Below, piece by piece: positions 43,677 through 53,004 of a stretch of DNA of 64,000 nt. The DNA is from Filomicrobium sp. (GTDB lineage: Bacteria > Pseudomonadota > Alphaproteobacteria > Rhizobiales > Hyphomicrobiaceae). The position numbers and the translations under genes are program-made. The stretch covers positions 3,380,501 through 3,444,500 of the forward strand of contig CP051234.1 in NCBI GenBank assembly GCA_017792465.1, read 5' to 3'. Under the pieces are notes generated by a model. It worked only from the letters and a program-made list of their open reading frames with translations. It was not told the DNA's origin and did not search any database. Position 1 is the first letter of the stretch. The number at the start of each line of letters is the position of its first letter.

Positions 43677-44378
43677 TTATTCGAGTGTTGCAGTTAGCTC
43701 GCGCGCCAGTTCAACCGAATCTTGAGTTACGTAGAAACTAGGGTTCAGATCGAGTTCCCCATCATCATCGTGTCGTTTGATACGGATGCCCAGATGAATT
43801 GCTGCGGCGATCAGTGAGCCGTTTGCTACGTGTGACCAGTTTTCTTTCTCACCGTTGGGGAAGCTGAAATCGAACTTCTCTGCGATATGCTTAAGGCGAT
43901 AACTGTGAGCACGGGCGTTAACTTTCTGGGAGTGCTGCAACCGTCCTATCAGTTCGAGCGACCTGAGGAATCCAATCAATGCACTGTCGTCCAACAACGC
44001 ATCACGTTCTCTTTTTAAACGGTCATTGTACCGGTCATGTGGGAGCCGCATTGGGCTTGCTCCCATACCTTCAAGTGTCAAATCCGGGTCCGCTGCCATG
44101 ACGTCACGCACAGCTATTGCGGCCAGGGATAGGTAGAAGGGTTCAAGAGCCGAATCATAGCCCCGATCGTTCAAAAATTTGTTGAACGCCATACCGTCGA
44201 CTTGGGCTAATTGCCCTGTGTTTGAGACCGCTTTTAGGGAAGCATATTTGAGAAATCCAAGTCCCCTCGACGCTGCCTCAATGCGGTGACTTGCAGCGAT
44301 GTCTGGATATCGCGTAGCAAGCTCCTGCTTTAAGGGCGGAATAATCTGCGGGCGGACTTTTATGGTGAATGGCAACAT
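43677..44378 (-). CDS. Island protein of unknown function
   Basis: A 233-residue cytoplasmic protein of mostly alpha-helical composition. I recognise no domain. The N-terminal stretch (ELATRYPDIAASHRIEAASR GLGFLKYASLKA) recalls helical DNA-associated proteins of plasmids, but the resemblance is weak. The ATG at 44378 has GAGAGG at suitable spacing; a GTG at 44384 is the only alternative. It lies 85 bp ahead of the primase gene on the same strand and is probably in its operon, so a role in replication or copy control is reasonable as inference. Confidence 0.6.
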   Translation of the reverse strand: MLPFTIKVRPQIIPPLKQELATRYPDIAASHRIEAASRGLGFLKYASLKAVSNTGQLAQVDGMAFNKFLNDRGYDSALEPFYLSLAAIAVRDVMAADPDLTLEGMGASPMRLPHDRYNDRLKRERDALLDDSALIGFLRSLELIGRLQHSQKVNARAHSYRLKHIAEKFDFSFPNGEKENWSHVANGSLIAAAIHLGIRIKRHDDDGELDLNPSFYVTQDSVELARELTATLE

Positions 44379-44936
44379 ACACACCTCTCTTGCATTTAGC
44401 TTCAGTTCGCCGATTACGCTGAAGTCAGCATCGAGATAGTGCGACGTGCATGGAAGCAGTTGGCTTCAATAGACGGCAAATTTAACCCGGCGACAGGTTG
44501 GGCTTGCGAACCTGCGAAAAGGTTAAAATGATTCGCCTCTTTTGGGAATCCGGGTGAGAGACGGCAAGTTCCGATTTTAGAAGTTTGGCAGTCTGCCACG
44601 CCAAAACACTATCGGGATTTTGCTTTGTCATCCTGCGGCGTGTTCAACAAAAGAGTTGAGTCTGTGCAAGGCTTTGATTGAACTAAAGAGCGGTGAGGCT
44701 TGCTGGCAGTCCGTACCTCGGTGATCCATCGGCTGCGGCTTCTCAAGCCAAATTCGGCGAGTCTACGCGGGATCTAAAGACAAACCAAAATTCGGAATGT
44801 CTTAACCGGATCAGGCCAGTCTGAAGTTTGGGCTTTAAGGCGCTGCCACGCACGATGGCTCAGAAAAGAGCGAACCCCAGAGTGGACTGCCATCCGCTCC
44901 AGGGTTCTGACCAATCATCCTACCAACATAGGAGAT
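44379..44936. promoter_or_regulatory. Divergent intergenic region within island
   Basis: A 558-bp gap between the divergent replication operon and the membrane-protein gene. No supported gene is present; the 61-codon minus frame at 44414-44599 has no recognisable feature. It should hold promoters for both directions. Confidence 0.4.
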
Positions 44937-46115
44937 GTGGCTAAGACCACTCTACAAGACCGATTTGCGCCGGTCGATCAAGCGCAAAGTGCATCCACAA
45001 CAACAGCAGGCGAAATTGGGTTTGGGGCTTTAGGCTTCTACGCTATCGGCCTCGGATTATTTCTGAGCGCGACGTATCTAGCGGCGTTGAACGGACTCGA
45101 AAAATCAGGCTCGGACACCGCGCAAATCGTCGTCAACGTCGGGCAACCGATTCTCTTTGCGCTCATTCTGGCGTTCGTGATGCCTGTTGTTCATCGGTTC
45201 CTTGTGGAGCGGAAGTTCGGCATGGCGTTTGCGGCATCACTTCTTCTTGGCTTCGCAGCAACGATGAACATCCCTTCAGCGCTGGGCTCGATTGCGGGGC
45301 ATTCGTGGAAGATGGCTGCGACGGAAGATGGTATGAGGGAGCAAAGGATGCGGGCTCACGCTCAGTACGAAGCTGCTGTTGCCGAGCTTGATGCTTTGCC
45401 ATTCACGAGACCCAGTGAAGTTATCCGGGCTGAAATTGATCAGTTGCTTGCAACACCCGGAGCTGAATGCGGCCTTGATCCATCCGACTCTCGATATGGC
45501 CCGATCTCAAAACGGGTATGCCGACAAGTCAGAACCGCGCAGACCGAATTAGCGAACGCAGACGCACGAGCCAAGGCTGAGGTAAGCAAGGCAGAAGCTG
45601 GCGCAATTCTCAACGTGAAAGCCGGTTTGGTACCACCTATCGCAAACACAGACGCGAAAGCCTTGGTTGAAATAGGTTCGGTATTCGGTGTCGATCTTGT
45701 AACGGAGAAGGTGTCCCTAGCGTTGGCTGTGCTCCGCACCCTGGCGCTGGAGATCGGCGCTGGGCTCTGCTTCACAATCGGAGGCAATCTGCGAAATTCA
45801 TCTTCTGGAAACGGTGTCCCAGACGCAGTCCCATCCACGACTGGCGGGGCTCTGAAGGAAATCAGGGACACGAGTGCAGAGGAAGGCGAAGGCGGCTCTG
45901 GTCCAGCACTTGCCACCATGGGACACCCGCTGATTACGCATCTTAAATTGCAGGGCGGCGCTGTCGAGAACGTTGGGCAGAGGGCGCTGGCTAAGGCGGT
46001 TGGAGTGTCGAAATCCGAAGTGAACAGGATGCTACGTGAGCTTTCGTTGAGCGGCGCGATAGCGTTTCATGCTGACAAGTTAAAAGGCACGTCAGTCAGG
46101 TTGATTGCGGTTTGA
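44937..46115 (+). CDS. Membrane protein with C-terminal winged-helix-like segment
   Basis: A 392-residue protein. Four hydrophobic segments are visible (~residues 28-50, 64-85, 96-118 and 258-280). A coiled-coil, Ala/Glu-rich region (~residues 125-235) lies between segments 3 and 4. The last ~70 residues (NVGQRALAKAVGVSKSEVNR MLRELSLSG) look like a winged helix-turn-helix. Such proteins are seen on alphaproteobacterial mobile elements but I know no assigned role; signalling from membrane to DNA is a possibility. Start is GTG 44937 with AGGAG only two bases away, so the true start may lie slightly downstream. Confidence 0.6.
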   Translation: MAKTTLQDRFAPVDQAQSASTTTAGEIGFGALGFYAIGLGLFLSATYLAALNGLEKSGSDTAQIVVNVGQPILFALILAFVMPVVHRFLVERKFGMAFAASLLLGFAATMNIPSALGSIAGHSWKMAATEDGMREQRMRAHAQYEAAVAELDALPFTRPSEVIRAEIDQLLATPGAECGLDPSDSRYGPISKRVCRQVRTAQTELANADARAKAEVSKAEAGAILNVKAGLVPPIANTDAKALVEIGSVFGVDLVTEKVSLALAVLRTLALEIGAGLCFTIGGNLRNSSSGNGVPDAVPSTTGGALKEIRDTSAEEGEGGSGPALATMGHPLITHLKLQGGAVENVGQRALAKAVGVSKSEVNRMLRELSLSGAIAFHADKLKGTSVRLIAV

Positions 46116-46316
46116 CGAATGAGAGAGGTGCGACGCATGGTCAAGCGAAGGCTCTGCGTCGGTTGGTGCCAGGACAGAACTTCCCCGTGATTGTTCAGCG
46201 GTCTTTGAACGAAGGTGAACGGCAAATTGGAACGATTTACGACTGGCCTCAGTAGGCGATGAGGAGGGGCAGAGGGGCAGAGGATGATTAGCCGGTAAGA
46301 ATTGATTGTTCTCTGC

Positions 46317-47417
46317 CTAACTGCCGCACAGCTTTTCGAGAGCGCGGCCCGGAGCACATTGCGGTTCAAGCCAGAGCGACAGGTAGTTGAGCCCCAGGAT
46401 GAGCGCGACGCCAATGTTGATGCGCCAAATTCTAATGACTGCAAGCATCTGGTCTGTTCCGTAGCCAAAGAATTTTTGCATCAACCAAGCGATGGTATTC
46501 ATCCAGGCTATGAACAGTGCACTCAGAATGAAGAATACAATTAGCACGCCCATTGGGACGCCCTCATCTACAGTGGGACTAAATCCAACAACAGAAGAGA
46601 CGGCTTCAATAGCGGCTAGCTCTGCTTGCGAAATTTTTCCCCTCAAAATTATGCTGGCTATGGCCGAAAAAAATAACAAAAAGATTATCGATAGCCCCAA
46701 GCCCATTGCGAGTTCTGTAAAGATTTTTCTGCGCGAAAAGTATGGTGGCGGAGCGTAATTGCTACGAAGTGCAGATATGGCGGTAGCAGCCATAAAAACA
46801 GCGATGTTTAGCGACCATGCGGTGATTGGAGTGACATTCGGAAGGAAGAAAAGTAGTTCGGCCCAAAACCACCGGGTCATTGAAGCGAAGTTGTCGACCA
46901 AGGTGTGGGCCCATGCAGCCAGCCTGAAAAAACCGGTCAGCCCGGTCGCTAAGCTTAGCACGGCCCCGATGATACCAAACCACCCCAATGCCTCATAGCG
47001 CAGCCCCGCCAAACTTTTTCGCAACAGGGGCGATTTCTCCTGCGGCTTCGAAAGCAGTTCCTTGACCGCACCAAGAACCTTCTCATCGTTTTCAAGAGGT
47101 TCAATGTGCATCTCACCAAAGGGCAGCGGGATCGCGTCGTAGTCTATGCCCGGTGCCTTCACTGGGATCAGCTTGCCTTGGCTCTTGGCTCTGCCAGCTT
47201 CGGCACGCACCCAGTCAGACTTGACGCTGTTCTCGGTCCATAAAGATATGACTGCGCGCGCACTATCGATCTCTGACATGATCTTGTCGCGGAACTTGTC
47301 AGCAGGTTCGAGAGAGCTGTCCCACCAAGTCGTGTAGCCGTAGGACTCAAGGAGCGCAGAAAGCTTTAGCGCGAGAAGCCGGTCTGCCTTCGAGTATGAA
47401 ATAAATATGTCTGCCAT
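46317..47417 (-). CDS. TIR-domain protein with multiple membrane segments
   Basis: A 366-residue protein: an N-terminal TIR domain (~residues 1-130; ADIFISYSKADRLLALKLSA, GYTTWWDSSLEPADKF, and VKSDWVRAEAGRAKSQGKLI with the Glu typical of NAD-cleaving TIR enzymes) followed by about five membrane helices (~residues 145-360). TIR-transmembrane proteins are a known kind of abortive-infection effector: NAD+ loss or membrane disruption kills the infected cell. There is no dedicated sensor gene beside it in the same direction other than possibly the HEPN-motif protein, about 110 bp upstream. The start at 47417 (MADIFISYS) is preferred over GTG 47432. Confidence 0.8.
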   Translation of the reverse strand: MADIFISYSKADRLLALKLSALLESYGYTTWWDSSLEPADKFRDKIMSEIDSARAVISLWTENSVKSDWVRAEAGRAKSQGKLIPVKAPGIDYDAIPLPFGEMHIEPLENDEKVLGAVKELLSKPQEKSPLLRKSLAGLRYEALGWFGIIGAVLSLATGLTGFFRLAAWAHTLVDNFASMTRWFWAELLFFLPNVTPITAWSLNIAVFMAATAISALRSNYAPPPYFSRRKIFTELAMGLGLSIIFLLFFSAIASIILRGKISQAELAAIEAVSSVVGFSPTVDEGVPMGVLIVFFILSALFIAWMNTIAWLMQKFFGYGTDQMLAVIRIWRINIGVALILGLNYLSLWLEPQCAPGRALEKLCGS

Positions 47418-47527
47418 GCCGTCGCCGCCCACCCGTGCGGTATTAGTATTGAGTGCCAGAATGACCTGGAAGTTTGCAGTGTCAATCCGGTTTTGGCGTG
47501 GCCAGTGTTTGGGCTGGGATTTCTACA

Positions 47528-48124
47528 TCACACTCGTCGCCCCGCAATGAATTCCGGCTTCAACAGATGGCCGTCCTGAAGTGGGTAATCTAGCGCCTGG
47601 TGGAATATGTTGAGGTACTCTTCCCTGCGGCCTCCGTAGTCAACATTTCCAAGGACCACGTAATTGAAAGCCGTTACTGCTCGGCATAGGACGCTGCACA
47701 ATTCGCAGAATTCATCCAACTCAACCTCCGTCAGTGTGGGTGACGAAGACATAGTCATCCAGTTCGGTGGGGATAGCCCGATCTCATGAAATCCGCGTTG
47801 ACTTGTTCCAACTTCAGTCCAGTGAACAATTTCATTTCGGCGCTGATCGGCCTTGACGAGTAGTTTCTTTATCGAGTTCCAAAAATGATTGTACTCGCTA
47901 CCGTAGTGGCGCTTGATGAGCTTCTCAACAATCAGGTTTCTATATCGAGCGCTTGTAATTTTGAAGAATACAATCCCTGCCAAGTCCTGCCTAGTTTCCA
48001 ATAGGCTCGTAAATAGAACGCACAGATCGCTTTCCAACATTGCGTACGATTGAATGGCTCTGCCTCTAGCGATGAAAAATCGCTTTTCAGCTTCGTCGTA
48101 CTGCTCTGCAGAGTTCTGGCTCAT
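47528..48124 (-). CDS. HEPN-motif protein, candidate nuclease or toxin
   Basis: A 198-residue, mainly helical protein. The segment DQRRNEIVHWTEV contains R-x4-H (Arg-Asn-Glu-Ile-Val-His), the signature of HEPN RNases found in toxin and defence systems. It starts three bases after the RusA-like stop (both on the minus strand, GGAAGG before the ATG), so it is cotranscribed with RusA, and the TIR gene follows ~110 bp downstream. The rest of the sequence (LESDLCVLFTSLLETRQDLA) has no family that I recognise. The HEPN assignment rests on this short motif and the helical context and could be coincidence. Confidence 0.5.
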   Translation of the reverse strand: MSQNSAEQYDEAEKRFFIARGRAIQSYAMLESDLCVLFTSLLETRQDLAGIVFFKITSARYRNLIVEKLIKRHYGSEYNHFWNSIKKLLVKADQRRNEIVHWTEVGTSQRGFHEIGLSPPNWMTMSSSPTLTEVELDEFCELCSVLCRAVTAFNYVVLGNVDYGGRREEYLNIFHQALDYPLQDGHLLKPEFIAGRRV

Positions 48125-48127
48125 TTG

Positions 48128-48535
48128 CTACCTTCCGTCAAAATCTGGCTTGCTATTTTGGGGGTCTGTAGGCATCTCACAGCGGGTAAGACGAAACCAA
48201 GCCCCACGTGTGCCGTGCGCTGCCTCGCGACATTTTTGCGCGCGAACCTCCACGACAATTCCGTCGCCTCCCTGATCATTCTTGAGAACCGTCTCCTGCA
48301 ACGCGTCCATGAAGCGCTTTGTCAGATTGTCGAGGTCGTTACCGTATGGGTGGTCTTTTGGAAACTTGTCCTCGGGGAGTACGAACAGCACCTCTAACCG
48401 ATGAGACCCCCTGACGGGCTTTCGCGTCTTTGTTTGATCAATAATAGCTTTGGACCACTCGTCGAGCCCGGCTTTTCGTCCCCGCTTCTTGAGCTGGGAG
48501 TACGGGGTGCCCGATACCTTGATCCACTTACCCAC
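48128..48535 (-). CDS. RusA-like Holliday junction resolvase
   Basis: A 135-residue protein with the RusA core: RKPVRGSHRLEVLFVLPEDK FPKDHP then YGNDLDNLTKRFMDALQETV. The Asp residues in D-L-D-N and the second Asp of the core match the metal site of RusA endonucleases, which resolve recombination intermediates in phages and mobile elements. The start is a GTG at 48535 with AGAGG 12 bases upstream. Together with the primase and helicase it fits the replication needs of an excising element. The HEPN-motif gene starts three bases after its stop. Confidence 0.8.
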   Translation of the reverse strand: MGKWIKVSGTPYSQLKKRGRKAGLDEWSKAIIDQTKTRKPVRGSHRLEVLFVLPEDKFPKDHPYGNDLDNLTKRFMDALQETVLKNDQGGDGIVVEVRAQKCREAAHGTRGAWFRLTRCEMPTDPQNSKPDFDGR

Positions 48536-48674
48536 GTGAGCACGGGCCTCTTAGTTGAAGTTGGTGTGGCGTCGCACGCTGTATAGTGCCTAAGGGTTCT
48601 CATTCTGTCCACGAACAGAAATCTACAGCTGGAGGTCAAAGCGCCTCCCGGCCCAATTCCTCATGGAGAAACGA

Positions 48675-49145
48675 ATGTCTCAACTATCAGAAGCCACGGC
48701 GTGTCACGCTGCCTGGTGGTGTCTTCACGGGCATCTTGGATCAAAGCCTATGCGCTACTCATTCCACGAAGGTTGCTTCCTCTACGCAGCGAACGAACGC
48801 GACGATTTTGACTACGAAATTGATCCTGCCGGTGGTGAGCCGTGGCAGTGGGTGCGGAAGTCAGACGGCAAGGTCATCTGCGAAGGTGCGGAGCTGTTCT
48901 TTGTCCCGATGGTACTGCCGAATGAAAAGTTCGTGTTGGCTGTCGTTCACTCAGGACCAAACCGCAGACCTCAAGCTCGGGGAGGGCCATGCATCGAAGC
49001 AGGTGCGTATAGCCTCAAGGACTTAAATGTACATGTCATCGAACGAGCGCTTGTCGCTAATGGTGTCGACGTGTTCGACCGGGCTGAACTAGCACGCCTC
49101 ATCCGCACAGCTGTTTTTGGCCAGGAGGTGTGCTGCGATGCCTAA
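48675..49145 (+). CDS. Island hypothetical protein
   Basis: A 156-residue protein with no domain that I recognise. GGAG lies six bases before the ATG at 48675, which is preferred over 48663. The sequence is rich in Trp, Tyr and Cys in its first third (ATACHAAWWCLHGHLGSKPM) and mixed alpha/beta in outlook. It overlaps the next gene by eight bases, so the two are coupled. Its position between RusA and the Septu-like pair suggests an element-borne accessory gene. Confidence 0.55.
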   Translation: MSQLSEATACHAAWWCLHGHLGSKPMRYSFHEGCFLYAANERDDFDYEIDPAGGEPWQWVRKSDGKVICEGAELFFVPMVLPNEKFVLAVVHSGPNRRPQARGGPCIEAGAYSLKDLNVHVIERALVANGVDVFDRAELARLIRTAVFGQEVCCDA

Positions 49146-49437
49146 GGACTACAAGGACCACATCCACCATCCAGACCTCTACAAGATGCCGATGCGTGAG
49201 TTGCTGTCGTTAGCGAAACACGCGAAGGGACTCTCAAAGTACAAGCGGACAGACAGAGACAAGGCCGTCATCAGAGTGGCAAACAGGAGGAACCATTGGC
49301 AGTATCGCGGGGAAGGACCTGCACCACTTGACCCGAAGGACAACAGGCACGCTGGGAAAACTTACAGGCAGCGCTTGAAAGAAGAGAGGGAAGCAGAAGA
49401 GCGAGGCATCATTCAGGGGAAGCTACTGGTGCAGTAG
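49138..49437 (+). CDS. Small basic island protein, possibly C-terminally truncated
   Basis: A 99-residue basic protein starting at ATG 49138, overlapping the previous gene by eight bases. The C-terminal part (YRQRLKEEREAEERGIIQGK) is a charged helix. It is related to the fragment at 30820-30897, where the frame continues past the TAG that ends this one (VEEILEEQVK against VQ-stop-ILEE-stop), so this gene may have been shortened by point mutation. Function is unknown; similar small basic proteins occur in phage satellites. Confidence 0.5.
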   Translation: MPKDYKDHIHHPDLYKMPMRELLSLAKHAKGLSKYKRTDRDKAVIRVANRRNHWQYRGEGPAPLDPKDNRHAGKTYRQRLKEEREAEERGIIQGKLLVQ

Positions 49438-49586
49438 ATTTTGGAAGAGTAGCAGTGGCGTGCGAGAAGTTAGAATTTTCGCATACTCGGTTGCCAATCG
49501 GCAAAAATTTGCGCATTTTCACCAATTATTGGCGCAGATGCTGAACGCTGGTCGAGCAGGCATTAATCTTGGGCTAAGTTACAAAA

Positions 49587-51137
49587 ATGCGGTTTGTCAT
49601 AGTTCCGAGCCACATGAGTCTCCCTGACGAAGGGCAAGACATTGGCGTGTTGGTGGAAGACAATTGGAATGATTGGTACGAGTTCAGGACGCTATATTAT
49701 CTGAGATACTTCGATCAAATGGGTGCAAGGCACGATATCGGCGGTGTGAAAATTGGGCAATTTCAAATGGGCAAGGATCAGGACCGCCCATACCTTCCCA
49801 AAGAATTCTTTGAGCTAGATGATCGGTTCTTTTCCGTTGGGCAGGACCACACCTATTATTCAGATATTCAAAATCTTCCAAACGGTGCCGGATTGCTAAT
49901 CTTACGTGCACTGCGTGATGTTGTGCTCGATCAAGATCTGTTTCAACGGGCGCGAGGTGAAAGAGTTACTGGTGTTTCCTTGCTGCGATCAGTTACAGAG
50001 CGGTCCATCGTCGATCAATTTCGCCGAATTCTAGATGGCGGTGCAGTTCTCACAGAATACAGTTTTCGATATGTCGGTGTCACGCTCACTGAAGGTGTTG
50101 AGCCCTTAGACCTTCAATTCGATGTGGCGCCAGAGTCTTCTCCCCCTACCAACATACATGTGATTGTTGGTCGGAATGGGGTTGGAAAAACGCACCTTCT
50201 AAACGGTATGGCGCGTGCTCTGGTTTCTGACAGTGGAAAACAAAATGGGACTTTTATAAGTGGCCAGCAACCCTGGGCAGTTGACTGGCGTGATAGCCCT
50301 TTTGCGAATGTGGTTTCAGTATCGTTCAGCGCTTTTGACGATTTCGACCTCATAAAGGAAAATCGAAATGTGTTAAAGAGTGAAGTTCGTTACTCCAATG
50401 TGGGACTTAGGAGTCGAGTCAAAGACAAAAACGACGATTGGATAGAAGTTTTTCTTGATCCAAGCCAACTAGCGAAAGATTTCTCAGCAAGCGCGAAGGT
50501 TTGTGTGCGTCCTGAGCGCGCAGACCGTTGGAAAACGGCTCTCACTACGTTAGAGGCTGATCCGATCTTCGCCGAAGCAGGCGTCACTGAGCTGTTAAGC
50601 GTCGAGGAAGGGCAATTGGCACGTCGTGCAGGTGAGCTCTTCCGAAAACTAAGTTCAGGCCACAAGATTGTATTGCTGACCATTACTAAATTGGTCGAGA
50701 AGGTTGAGGAAAAAACGCTCGTATTGATGGACGAGCCCGAAGCGCACCTTCATCCACCACTGCTTTCGGCGTTTGTGCGTGCACTTGCTGACCTTCTTAT
50801 CAATAGGAATGGGGTGGCAATAGTCGCGACGCATTCCCCAGTTGTGTTGCAGGAGGTTCCTGCGAATTGCGTTTGGAAAATCATCAGGCACGGCAGCGTT
50901 TCTAGGGCTGAGCGACCTCAGATAGAAACTTTTGCCGAAACCGTCGGCGGATTAACGCATGAAGTGTTTGGACTGGAAGTGACCAGGTCCGGCTTTCACA
51001 AGATGCTGGCAGATGCAGTTGGGCCGGATGACACTATCGACACTGTGGTTGCCAAATTTGATCAAAAGGTTGGCTCAGAAGGGCGCGCGCTATTAAGCGC
51101 GATCATTGCTTGCCGCGATGCCGATGGTGGTGAGTAA
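49587..51137 (+). CDS. Septu-like ATPase (PtuA-type)
   Basis: A 516-residue cytoplasmic ATPase of the SMC/RecF-like group. Residues ~190 onward contain Walker A (VGRNGVGKTHLLNGMARAL), an ABC signature (FRKLSSGHKIVLL, ~residue 355), Walker B (LVLMDEPEAHLHPPLLS, ~residue 385) and an H-loop (IVATHSPVV). The first ~180 residues are family-specific. It overlaps by one base with an HNH nuclease gene. An ATPase of this kind paired with a downstream HNH nuclease is the arrangement of the Septu antiphage system (PtuA, PtuB), where the ATPase controls the nuclease. The identification is by motif and pairing. Confidence 0.78.
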   Translation: MRFVIVPSHMSLPDEGQDIGVLVEDNWNDWYEFRTLYYLRYFDQMGARHDIGGVKIGQFQMGKDQDRPYLPKEFFELDDRFFSVGQDHTYYSDIQNLPNGAGLLILRALRDVVLDQDLFQRARGERVTGVSLLRSVTERSIVDQFRRILDGGAVLTEYSFRYVGVTLTEGVEPLDLQFDVAPESSPPTNIHVIVGRNGVGKTHLLNGMARALVSDSGKQNGTFISGQQPWAVDWRDSPFANVVSVSFSAFDDFDLIKENRNVLKSEVRYSNVGLRSRVKDKNDDWIEVFLDPSQLAKDFSASAKVCVRPERADRWKTALTTLEADPIFAEAGVTELLSVEEGQLARRAGELFRKLSSGHKIVLLTITKLVEKVEEKTLVLMDEPEAHLHPPLLSAFVRALADLLINRNGVAIVATHSPVVLQEVPANCVWKIIRHGSVSRAERPQIETFAETVGGLTHEVFGLEVTRSGFHKMLADAVGPDDTIDTVVAKFDQKVGSEGRALLSAIIACRDADGGE

Positions 51138-51976
51138 TGTGGCCTGTTCCTATTCCCGATTACGACGCAGGTGAGACATTTTCGCTTTGCATAAGCCGAG
51201 TCCGAGACCCAGGCCTGAGAGCTCGCCTGAACGGCGCTAAGCCGCTAGTCGAAGCGGCAGCAACAGATTACGACGCAAGAGCCCAAGCTACCGAGCTTCA
51301 CCTCATCGCCACTGCAGCCGTTGTTGGAGCGGTGACTGCAGCCGAAATGAAGAAGGTGTATGATTGGCGGATGGCCAGAATGAAAACGCCTGGCCGAAAA
51401 ATTTACGACAACTTGATGGTATTGCCGGTAGGTGATCGATGTCCCTTTTGCGATCAGCGGAATGTGACAACATTAGATCACATATTGCCAAAGGCGCATT
51501 ACCCTGCGCTTGCTGTCGTCCCCATTAATTTGGTCGCATCATGCAAAGATTGCAACACAGCAAAGCTTGATCACGCGCCAGCAAGACCAGAAGACTGCTT
51601 TCTGCATCCATATTATGAAGATGTAAGCGAGGATCACTGGTTGCAAGCGAGAGTGATCACAAGCAGTCCGTGCGCTGTCGTTTTTAGATTTGCCCCAGTT
51701 GCGGACTGGGATGCCACTTTAGCCCAGCGTGTTCAAAACCAGTTTCGGTTGTTGGGTCTCGCTAAGCTTTATGGTAGCGAAGCGGCAAGAGAAATCAGTA
51801 ATATTAGACACAACCTTCGCCAGCATTTTCAAACAGGAGGTGCCAACGCGGTTCAGTCGGAGCTTCGTAGGCAATGGGAGTCGCGCCGGGCCAATCGTAT
51901 CAACTGTTGGCAAACTGCAACGTACGAAGCGCTGATGAATAGCAATTGGTTTTGTAACGGAGGGTTTGATAGGTAG
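51137..51976 (+). CDS. Septu-like HNH nuclease (PtuB-type)
   Basis: A 279-residue protein with an HNH motif: CPFCDQRNVTTLDHILPKAH (zinc-binding Cys pair, then the catalytic Asp-His), then VVPINLVASCKDCNTAKLDH (second Cys pair and Asn). All the metal and catalytic residues are in place. It starts one base into the stop of the ATPase gene (TAATG), so the two are one operon. The C-terminal ~100 residues (~residues 180-279) are helical and may bind the ATPase or DNA. In Septu-type defence the HNH protein degrades nucleic acid when released or activated by the ATPase. Confidence 0.78.
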   Translation: MWPVPIPDYDAGETFSLCISRVRDPGLRARLNGAKPLVEAAATDYDARAQATELHLIATAAVVGAVTAAEMKKVYDWRMARMKTPGRKIYDNLMVLPVGDRCPFCDQRNVTTLDHILPKAHYPALAVVPINLVASCKDCNTAKLDHAPARPEDCFLHPYYEDVSEDHWLQARVITSSPCAVVFRFAPVADWDATLAQRVQNQFRLLGLAKLYGSEAAREISNIRHNLRQHFQTGGANAVQSELRRQWESRRANRINCWQTATYEALMNSNWFCNGGFDR

Positions 51977-52214
51977 GCCCTGCGTAGACCGTATTCTTAA
52001 TCAATGGTCAGCTTGTTGGAGCGATAGTTCCCGAGCTTTCAGAAACTTTGAGGCGCCGTATGCGCTGACAAAATTGGGTTTAGGGTCCCATCTTTGAGTT
52101 CAACCCCCTGCCCCCTGATTTCTTGAAAAAATCGACCCGGGGTGGGCTGCTATTCAAAGTTCGATCCGGCTGAGGCAGCGTTAGAGCATGGTGCGACTCT
52201 CGCGGATGCGTTTT

Positions 52215-52718
52215 TTATTGAAGCCTGTCAGGGCCTGCGTCCTCCACTCTTCGGCACTTGCCGTCGAGCCACAATCCGACCGCTTGTCGAACAGTCCACG
52301 CAGGCTTGCGTTCTGAGAGTTGGATTGGCTCAGGTAAGTCACCGCGCTTTCGCATCCTATCAATTGTCGAGGTGGAGACATTCAAGAAAGCGGCAAGATC
52401 GGAAGGGCCAAGTACGGGAGCATCTAGACCTGCCATGCCGCCCGTCTGTTCCATTGCAGAATTTCCAAGCTCTAAGTTGTCTTGGTAGCGGACGGCATTT
52501 TGCAACACGTCAAAAATTTGGAGCAGAAGTTGGTGCTGTTCTTCCACCTTGGCAGTCAGTTCCAAGATGCGTCCTCGTAAGAGGCTTTCGCCTGCGTCTG
52601 CCATGTCGAGTAACTTGAGGGCTTCGACGGCGGCTGCATCGGCCTGGAGTGCCGGGTGGTTCGCTATTTCGGCTAGAACTTTGGAGGTTGGGAGTTCGTC
52701 GTCGGTCTCGTCAAGCAT
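52215..52718 (-). CDS. AlpA-like excisionase or regulator
   Basis: A 167-residue protein. The C-terminal ~60 residues (VLGPSDLAAFLNVSTSTIDR MRKRGDLPEPIQ) form a MerR/AlpA-type helix-turn-helix as found in excisionases of P4-like elements. The N-terminal half is a helical, Glu-rich coiled region (ESLLRGRILELTAKVEEQHQ LLLQ) that probably dimerises. It lies ~200 bp from the right att repeat and converges on the preceding genes, so it should control excision or integrase expression. The ATG at 52718 was preferred over GTG 52745; neither ribosome binding site is strong. Confidence 0.75.
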   Translation of the reverse strand: MLDETDDELPTSKVLAEIANHPALQADAAAVEALKLLDMADAGESLLRGRILELTAKVEEQHQLLLQIFDVLQNAVRYQDNLELGNSAMEQTGGMAGLDAPVLGPSDLAAFLNVSTSTIDRMRKRGDLPEPIQLSERKPAWTVRQAVGLWLDGKCRRVEDAGPDRLQ

Positions 52719-52920
52719 TGGCAGTATCCGCTTAGGGGGATGCACGACGCGAGACTACAAAACGCCCGAAGCATAGGTGGTTCGTGGGCTTGGACCAAGC
52801 ATCTGGCGCGAATAGATTGGTGGGTGGTTTCAGCGATTGGATTGCCCTATGGCTGCCCTACGCAGAAAATTACCCTGTGTGTCGAAAAGGCTTTCAGCGC
52901 CAACACATTGATTTTATTAG

Positions 52921-53004
<84 letters not shown>

